Assembly (NCBI GenBank): GCA_910585095.1
Contig: CAJUBU010000015.1
Location: 3,707-67,706, forward strand
Source: an uncultured Lachnospira sp.
GTDB taxonomy: Bacteria; Bacillota; Clostridia; Lachnospirales; Lachnospiraceae
DNA length: 64,000 nucleotides
Direction: 5' to 3'
Numbering within the stretch: the first letter of the stretch is position 1; every line of letters starts with the position of its first letter. The notes under the pieces are model-generated. The model had not been told where the DNA came from. It saw only the letters and a list, made by a program, of their open reading frames with translations, and searched no databases. The translations under genes and the position numbers were made by a program. Below are positions 58,320 through 64,000 of the stretch, piece by piece.

Positions 58320-59351
58320 ATGAGCAACAGAAATGAAGATTGGAATATTCAGTCCAATAAGATTGAAAGATTGAAAAAAAGAAGAAAAAACGCCGCAAGA
58401 CGTAGAAGAAGAAAGAAAATAACACAGCTCATATGTGAGTTGTGCATATTGGTACTGCTTATTGTTGCAGTTATTTTGTGCATTCAATATGTAATAAAGC
58501 CAACAGGAAATAACCCAAATACAGAACTGCAGGAAGTAAGAAATACCATATTTGATAACATTAAAACGGCAATAAAAACATCAGAAAGCACATTTAATAA
58601 TGAACAGGCGGCTGCAAGTCAAAAGATTATCAGGTATTCATTTGAGCGCCCAAAAGCACGGGAAGATGAGGAAATTAAAACGAGAATTTCTGAACTGTGC
58701 AAAAAATACCCAAATTTTCAGGAAATATATGACAATATAGAAAAATACCCCAATAATCTGCTTGCGGCTCTTGGCAATAATCCAGATATGATAGATTATG
58801 TCAAAGGTTATCCCACAGCAGAGCATAATGTGAGTGGCGGGCTTACATCAGAGGAGCTTCAAAAGAAATTTCCTCTTTTTATACAATGGGATAAACGTTG
58901 GGGTTATGCAGATTATGGAGATGATACAATTGCACTGTCAGGGTGCGCTCCAACCTGTATTTCTATGGTAGCGGTTGCACTTACAAAAAATGCTCAGGCA
59001 ACACCAGACAAAGTGGCGGATTATGCACAGCAAAATGGTTACTACCAGCCAAATGTCGGAACAGCATGGAACGTGATGACACAAGGGGCGAAAGCATTTG
59101 GTGTACAGGGAACAGAAATGAGTCTTGATAAAAATAAAATTTTTCACGAGCTTGAAAATGGAAATCCGATAATATGCAGTATGAGAGCAGGCGATTTTAC
59201 GGCGGTAGGACATTTCATTGTTCTTATAGGCGTTAAAAACGGAAAGCTTATCGTAAATGACCCGAACAGTACTATACGAAGTAACATGCAGTGGAATTAT
59301 AAGGATATTGAAAGACAAATAAAAAATTTATGGGTTTTTCATAAAATATAG
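58320..59351 (+). CDS. C39-like cysteine peptidase, membrane-anchored
   Basis: A 343-residue protein. A very basic cytoplasmic start (KKRRKNAARRRRRKK) precedes one transmembrane helix (about 37-60), an extracellular helical linker, and a peptidase_C39_2-type domain (about 180-343). The catalytic Cys is in LSGCAPTCISM, the His in AVGHFIVLIG and the Asp in IVNDPNST. FIQWDKRWGY at the front of the domain is typical. Such enzymes act outside the membrane on wall peptides or peptides; the substrate is unknown. A longer frame starts at 58251, but GGGAGGAAAA before ATG 58320 fixes the start. It is transcribed from the repeat B2 promoter. Confidence 0.88.
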   Translation: MSNRNEDWNIQSNKIERLKKRRKNAARRRRRKKITQLICELCILVLLIVAVILCIQYVIKPTGNNPNTELQEVRNTIFDNIKTAIKTSESTFNNEQAAASQKIIRYSFERPKAREDEEIKTRISELCKKYPNFQEIYDNIEKYPNNLLAALGNNPDMIDYVKGYPTAEHNVSGGLTSEELQKKFPLFIQWDKRWGYADYGDDTIALSGCAPTCISMVAVALTKNAQATPDKVADYAQQNGYYQPNVGTAWNVMTQGAKAFGVQGTEMSLDKNKIFHELENGNPIICSMRAGDFTAVGHFIVLIGVKNGKLIVNDPNSTIRSNMQWNYKDIERQIKNLWVFHKI

Positions 59352-59376
59352 CAAGCTATTTTTATGTCAAAAAATT

Positions 59377-59401
59377 AGACCGCTCATATAACGGGCGGTC
59401 T
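59377..59401. terminator. Terminator between the convergent C39 peptidase and deacetylase genes
   Basis: AGACCGC and GCGGTCT form a 7-bp stem. On the minus strand TAATTTTTTG follows, so it fits the deacetylase transcript best. It also lies 25 bases after the peptidase stop. Confidence 0.7.
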
Positions 59402-59444
59402 GACAAATTTATTGTATTGTTCATTATAAAAAATAACAATATAT

Positions 59445-60509
59445 TTAATTGGCAATCTGTCTGCCTGTGCCATCCATATGAAAATTCTCTTTTACAATCA
59501 GTTGTGATATAGGTACTAATGTGTAGCCTTGTTCTTGCAAACTTGTAATAACCGTTTCCAAAGCTTCTGCTGTATATTTTGCCCCATTGTGCATAAGGAT
59601 AATAGAACCATTTCCCAAAGCCTTATGCTGTGTAACCGTTTTTATAATATTGGATACACCATAATCTTTCCAATCAAGGCTGTCAACATCCCACTGAATC
59701 GGATAATGATTTATTCCATATGTAGTTTTTATCAATGTAGAATTATAATCCCCATATGGTGGTCGAAATAAAAAGCAATCGTATCCTGTAATTTCTTTTA
59801 TTTTTGCGTCCACAGAAGAAATTTCTTGTATTTGTTCTGCTTCTGACAGTTTGCTCATCTGTTTATGATTTTCACTGTGATTACCTAAATCATGCCCACG
59901 TGCATAAATTTCTTTTACCATATCTGGATATTCTTTAACCCAGCCGCCTGTCATAAAAAATGTAACCTTGACATTGTATTTGTCAAGCGTATTGAGAATA
60001 TCTAATGTATCATCAGCGCCCCATGCAGCATCAAACGATAAAGCAACCTTTTTTTCATCGGTTTTCACACAGTAAATTGGCAAATCTTTTTTTCCTGCAC
60101 GACTGTCACCGACAATATTTCCTCCGCCAATTCCCTTTGATTTTGCATTGTTGGACTTTTCAGGTGTTGTACCATTTGATTCTGCATTTGTTGATGTTGC
60201 AATCAACCGACCTGTATCATTTCCATTATTTTCTACATTATTAGAATTAGCAGACTGCATTGTGCGGATATCATCAAGAGGGTGATAATATAAAAAAATG
60301 GCAAGTGCAGCTATGATAATAGCGGTCGACATAAGATATACAGCACGGGTGGCTTTTGTATTAGATTCCTCCTTTTTTGAATCTTTATTTTTAAGTTTTT
60401 GCATGGGGTTAAACATATAAAAATAGTTCCAATCAAAAATGATTGTTATAATATATGATAATAACATAATAATGATGATTGAGAAAAATAAAATATTATA
60501 TATTCTCAT
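59445..60509 (-). CDS. Polysaccharide deacetylase (NodB domain), membrane-anchored
   Basis: Metal-dependent deacetylase acting on peptidoglycan or another N-acetylated glycan outside the membrane. The NodB domain shows VALSFDAAWGADDT (catalytic Asp), GHDLGNHSENHKQM (metal His pair), FRPPYGDYNS, WDVDSLDW and IILMHNGAKYT. It resembles PdaA/PdaB-type enzymes. A Ser/Asn-rich linker joins it to an N-terminal anchor helix (about residues 60-78). A second hydrophobic segment precedes this if translation starts at 60509 (overlapping the permease end by 14 bases) or 60527. A start at ATG 60416 would leave one helix. The ribosome sites do not decide this. Confidence 0.9.
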   Translation of the reverse strand: MRIYNILFFSIIIIMLLSYIITIIFDWNYFYMFNPMQKLKNKDSKKEESNTKATRAVYLMSTAIIIAALAIFLYYHPLDDIRTMQSANSNNVENNGNDTGRLIATSTNAESNGTTPEKSNNAKSKGIGGGNIVGDSRAGKKDLPIYCVKTDEKKVALSFDAAWGADDTLDILNTLDKYNVKVTFFMTGGWVKEYPDMVKEIYARGHDLGNHSENHKQMSKLSEAEQIQEISSVDAKIKEITGYDCFLFRPPYGDYNSTLIKTTYGINHYPIQWDVDSLDWKDYGVSNIIKTVTQHKALGNGSIILMHNGAKYTAEALETVITSLQEQGYTLVPISQLIVKENFHMDGTGRQIAN

Positions 60510-63144
60510 TCTGTATTGTCTCAACAATATTTTTCCGATTAATTTTATTCATGGAATACTGTGTTGTTGCAAACAATAAAACAAATACGGCTGCTATAGC
60601 TATCAATATGCCTCCATATGGCAATTGATACGACATTTCAATTCCCTCTGAAAACGCCTTATAAAAACAAATCGACAACACAATTCCTACTGGAATCCCA
60701 ATCAATAACGATTTTATTCCATAAAATACACTTTCTAACCATACCATTCTTCTAAATTCTTTTTTTGTCATACCAATGGATTTTAACATGGCAAACTCCC
60801 TTGAGCGCAATTCCATATTGGTGGTAATGGTATTAAATATATTCGTAATACCAACCAGTGATATAACAATAATAAATCCATACAAAAATATAGAAAACAA
60901 TACTATTGTAGAACGATTTTGTTCATATTCCTGTTTTAAATTATTTAAATTATATTTTACAAAAGTTGCCTCATTTTCAAAGTTTTTTTGTATCTCATCA
61001 GGATTGTCACATTGAAGATAAATACAAAGTGAACTATATGGCATAGAATAACATTGATGATTATTCATCCATTCATCACTTACCACAATAATACCATTTA
61101 TACTTGTTTTATTTGTATCATAAAGTCCCATTGGATGCTCATTTGTTTGTATAGCAATTTCAATATCAATCTCTTTATTATCATCTAAATTTGCTGTCGA
61201 ATTATTACTGTTATTATATTCATCATTAGACATTTTTGGCGTTAATCCATGAATTACATCACCAGACTTATAGTTATATTTCATTCCTGTAGCACGCTTG
61301 CCGCCTTTTTCATAACTTAAATAATCTGCAATCAAGATTCCTTTATCTTTGACCTTATCTGGCGATAATCCTAATTTTTTACAATACGCTTTATATTCTT
61401 CATCTCCAATACTAGCTACCATAAATGAAATACCACTATCTTCTCTTACAATTTCTGGTATATACTGTAAATATTGTTCCGAAAATGGAATGTCTGATGT
61501 CTTTACCAAGATTTCCCCTCGTCTTAAAATTTCATACTGTTTGACGCCTTCCATCTGTGTAATCTGAGTTGCCTCTTTAAAATTTTCATCAGAAAATACA
61601 GTTAATTGAATTTGATATGGAACATCCTTATAATATATGGAAGTAGCTTGAAAGCCAAGCTGTGTAAATGTTACCATAGCAACAAACACACTTACACTTA
61701 CTACAATAGAAATGACCGTTGTTCTATACTTTACCCTTGCTCTGCGCAAATTCTTATATGCAATTGCTCCTCCCACGCCAAACAAACGATTAAACATTTT
61801 TGGCGTATGAAGTTCTTTTGCCTTAATACGAATCATTTTATTGCCTCGTATAGCAACAATTGGTGAAACTTTTGCTGCTTCTCGTGCTGCTTTTCCTGCT
61901 GAAAAATAAAGTGTAATTGCTGCCAATAGGATACCTGCTATCACGGCTGGAACAGAAAACACGTAAACAAGTTCCACTCCTAAAACGGTTATCATAAGAT
62001 TTCCTGTACACTTTACAACAATATAAGTCGCAAGCGTGCCGCATATAATGCCTAGTGGAATGCCAATACAGCCAAGCAGTATGGCTTCTCCATGCACCAA
62101 TCGTCTGCGCTGTTTTTTTGTGGCGCCTATCGAAGACATCATACCATATAGTTTCATTTTCTCCGTCAATGATATAACAAAACTATTTCTTATACAAAAT
62201 ACACTGGTAAAAATAACAATCAAAATAGCTATGCCTGCTATACCATATAACATACTCTTTGTGCTGTCTGAAAAAAGCATAAGTTCCCACTTTAACAGCC
62301 AAATATTACACACATGAGAAGAAGCAACCTTTTCCATCTGTGCAAAGACTTCTTTATCTGCATCACCACGATTATAACGATTATAAATATCTTCCGAAAC
62401 ACCTAAAATAGAAGCGGTTACTTTATCTCGATTTCGTATTGCAGACTCTGTATATTTCGCATAAATATTCACATGCGATATATTATTTTTATCCGACAAA
62501 AAAGTTATCATTGTATATCCCGGCGCTAATATTGGCTCTATATGCCTATTGGGACGTTTCATCAATCCAACAATCGTATATTCCACCTGCTGACCTACAT
62601 GCAGTTCTTCCTCATCATTTATAAATGGATTATCCTGTCTTAATGCTTCTCCACCTCCGCTAAATCGCTCTCCTACACCTAACGACAATTTATCGCCTAC
62701 TTTATAAGAAACGCCTCCATTTGTCCAAATATGTTTTGAAATAATAATTTCATGGTCATTTTGCGGCAATCTTCCTTCAATCAAATCCACCCCTGCTGCT
62801 TTCATGCCATTTTCATCCATTGCATAAATATACAGATACGGTTTATCCGGATTTGTACTGCCCTCAAGCATGGCATATCCAATATCATACATATAACCTA
62901 ATGATTCAATATTTCGATTTTCTTCAAAATATTTTCGATTTTCTTGCTTGACATTATAAAAAGCATAGTGAAAATCACCACTGTATTTCTTTTCATATTC
63001 TACCATACTAGCACGAAAACTCTCCGCCAAACTCGCAATGGCAGTAATCAATGCCGTTGAAAGTAAAATGCCAATAATAGTAACAATAGTACGTTTTTTA
63101 TTGAGAAAAAAATTGCGCAATACCAATTTATTTAACACGTTCAT
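60496..63144 (-). CDS. ABC transporter permease, FtsX/MacB type
   Basis: An 882-residue membrane protein with two FtsX-type permease units, each with three to four helices, and two large extracellular domains. The first starts LVLRNFFLNKKRTIVTIIGI, has a MacB-like periplasmic-core region and then the FtsX block with MKLYGMMSSIGATKKQRR. The second has YKNLRRARVKYRTTVISIV and the block FAMLKSIGMTKKEFRRMV. Such permeases extrude peptides or lipoproteins or transmit mechanical signals to wall enzymes. It lies 18 bases after the ATPase gene and overlaps the deacetylase frame, so all three may act together on the envelope. Substrate not assignable. Confidence 0.92.
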   Translation of the reverse strand: MNVLNKLVLRNFFLNKKRTIVTIIGILLSTALITAIASLAESFRASMVEYEKKYSGDFHYAFYNVKQENRKYFEENRNIESLGYMYDIGYAMLEGSTNPDKPYLYIYAMDENGMKAAGVDLIEGRLPQNDHEIIISKHIWTNGGVSYKVGDKLSLGVGERFSGGGEALRQDNPFINDEEELHVGQQVEYTIVGLMKRPNRHIEPILAPGYTMITFLSDKNNISHVNIYAKYTESAIRNRDKVTASILGVSEDIYNRYNRGDADKEVFAQMEKVASSHVCNIWLLKWELMLFSDSTKSMLYGIAGIAILIVIFTSVFCIRNSFVISLTEKMKLYGMMSSIGATKKQRRRLVHGEAILLGCIGIPLGIICGTLATYIVVKCTGNLMITVLGVELVYVFSVPAVIAGILLAAITLYFSAGKAAREAAKVSPIVAIRGNKMIRIKAKELHTPKMFNRLFGVGGAIAYKNLRRARVKYRTTVISIVVSVSVFVAMVTFTQLGFQATSIYYKDVPYQIQLTVFSDENFKEATQITQMEGVKQYEILRRGEILVKTSDIPFSEQYLQYIPEIVREDSGISFMVASIGDEEYKAYCKKLGLSPDKVKDKGILIADYLSYEKGGKRATGMKYNYKSGDVIHGLTPKMSNDEYNNSNNSTANLDDNKEIDIEIAIQTNEHPMGLYDTNKTSINGIIVVSDEWMNNHQCYSMPYSSLCIYLQCDNPDEIQKNFENEATFVKYNLNNLKQEYEQNRSTIVLFSIFLYGFIIVISLVGITNIFNTITTNMELRSREFAMLKSIGMTKKEFRRMVWLESVFYGIKSLLIGIPVGIVLSICFYKAFSEGIEMSYQLPYGGILIAIAAVFVLLFATTQYSMNKINRKNIVETIQNENI

Positions 63145-63162
63145 TTTGATTCCCTGCCTTTC

Positions 63163-63936
63163 CTAATTTAAAATAACATTTTGACCGTTGTTATCCAAAT
63201 GGAACATATCGCTTTGACACTTGTTATCTAAATGATCGCTTTGCTTTATAAATCTTGCATTATCGCTGCGGTCACTGACAATTTTTCCATCTTCAATCGT
63301 CAACACTCTATCTGCTTGTTTTGCAATTTCTAAGTCATGGGTAATCATAATAATAGTCTGCATATATTTACGGTTAAATAATTTCAATAATTCTATAATC
63401 TCTTTACTTGCCTTTGAATCAAGATTTCCTGTTGGTTCATCCGCCAATATAATCGCTGGACGATTCATCAACGCCCTTCCAATTGCTACACGCTGCTGCT
63501 GCCCTCCTGATAATTCGTTTGGCAAATGACGCAATCTTTTGCTTAATCCAAGTGTTTCTGTAAGCTCCCTTAACAATTCTGCATCGGGCGTCTTTCTGTC
63601 TAATTCTGTTGGAAGTGTAATATTTTCTTTCACATTTAAAACAGGAATCAAATTAAAAAATTGATAAATCAATCCAACTTGACGCCTTCTAAAAATTGCT
63701 AACTTATCATCGTTCAAACGATAAATATCTTCATCTTCAATAAAAACGCTGCCTCTTGTCGGGCGGTCAACCCCGCCAAGTATATGAAGCAATGTGGACT
63801 TTCCGCTGCCAGAACTTCCTACAATCGCAACAAATTCTCCTTTTTCAATAGATAAATTAATATTGCTGATAGCTACAACTTGATTTTCTTTTTCTCCATA
63901 AATTTTTGTTAAATGTTCGGTTCTTAAAATTTCCAT
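63163..63936 (-). CDS. ABC transporter ATP-binding protein (LolD/MacB family)
   Basis: A 257-residue ATPase that powers the adjacent permease. Walker A is IVGSSGSGKSTLL, the Q-loop YQFFNLIPVLNV, the signature LSGGQQQRVAIGRALM, Walker B IILADEPTGNLD, and the H-loop IMITHDLEIA. The early part LTKIYGEKENQVVAI is the family start. A C-terminal tail of about 35 residues rich in Asp, Asn and His (after DGKIVSDRSDN) is longer than usual. AAAGGA precedes ATG 63936. No two-component genes are seen nearby, although the window ends 64 bases upstream and the operon may continue. Confidence 0.94.
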   Translation of the reverse strand: MEILRTEHLTKIYGEKENQVVAISNINLSIEKGEFVAIVGSSGSGKSTLLHILGGVDRPTRGSVFIEDEDIYRLNDDKLAIFRRRQVGLIYQFFNLIPVLNVKENITLPTELDRKTPDAELLRELTETLGLSKRLRHLPNELSGGQQQRVAIGRALMNRPAIILADEPTGNLDSKASKEIIELLKLFNRKYMQTIIMITHDLEIAKQADRVLTIEDGKIVSDRSDNARFIKQSDHLDNKCQSDMFHLDNNGQNVILN

Positions 63937-64000
63937 TTACATCAGTCCTTTCATTTACTTTATGCTCACAGCATAACAAAGCAAAATGACATTTTGATGA

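Overview
The window is AT-rich DNA from a low-GC Gram-positive anaerobe, most likely a member of the Lachnospiraceae (Bacillota, Clostridia). Support comes from AAGGAG/GGAGG ribosome sites, a T-box leader in front of aspS-gatC-gatA-gatB, a cdaA-cdaR pair, an HPr with both His15 and the regulatory serine, stand-alone and fused chemoreceptors, and many single-membrane-anchored wall enzymes. All but three genes lie on the minus strand. No rRNA, tRNA or CRISPR array was seen.

Region by region (minus strand unless stated). 1-1594: the end of a mobile element carrying a large serine recombinase (cut by the window edge) and a small accessory gene, inserted into an S8 subtilisin-like peptidase gene. 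2-13 kb: clpX, a membrane-anchored HtrA with a very long Asn-rich tail, phosphoglucomutase, HPr, cdaR and cdaA (c-di-AMP synthesis), two uncharacterised membrane proteins and an Ig-like (BIG2) surface protein. 13-20 kb: a PocR-domain soluble chemoreceptor-like protein, an aquaporin-like protein with altered NPA boxes, an AEC transporter, a wall amidase, KDPG aldolase and an HD-GYP/response-regulator protein. 20-27 kb: a vanG-type operon, vanR-vanS-vanW-vanG-vanXY-vanT, predicted to make and clear the way for peptidoglycan precursors ending in D-Ala-D-Ser. 27-46 kb: a broad Ter (tellurium/chemical stress) island with a HAD phosphatase, Ca2+ P-type ATPase, three TerD-family proteins, TelA, YceG, a rhomboid protease and a trypsin-like protease with a YceG-like front end. 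Its metabolite-synthesis arm is a citrate-lyase-like protein (plus strand), a StiP-family protein and a phosphoribosyltransferase-TRSP protein. A chemoreceptor and a DUF305 protein (plus strand) are interspersed. 46-57 kb: SDR oxidoreductase, a zinc-ribbon protein, a PsiE-like protein, gatB-gatA-gatC, aspS with its T-box, folD, fchA, dapF, a stand-alone FakA-C-like domain and a methyltransferase. 58-64 kb: a C39 peptidase (plus strand), a polysaccharide deacetylase and an ABC exporter.

Between the genes lies a second layer of structure. A 43-bp palindromic repeat with the core stem AGCGGAT/ATCCGCT occurs seven times in intergenic DNA. A 75-bp promoter-leader module is shared by dapF and the C39 peptidase gene. 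A leader of about 37 bp is shared by vanR and folD. A 159-bp (53-codon) insertion between gatA and gatB duplicates the gatB ribosome site and start codon in frame. These repeats, the T-box with an apparent GAAC specifier, and the Ter island with its hybrid protease are the parts most worth following up.
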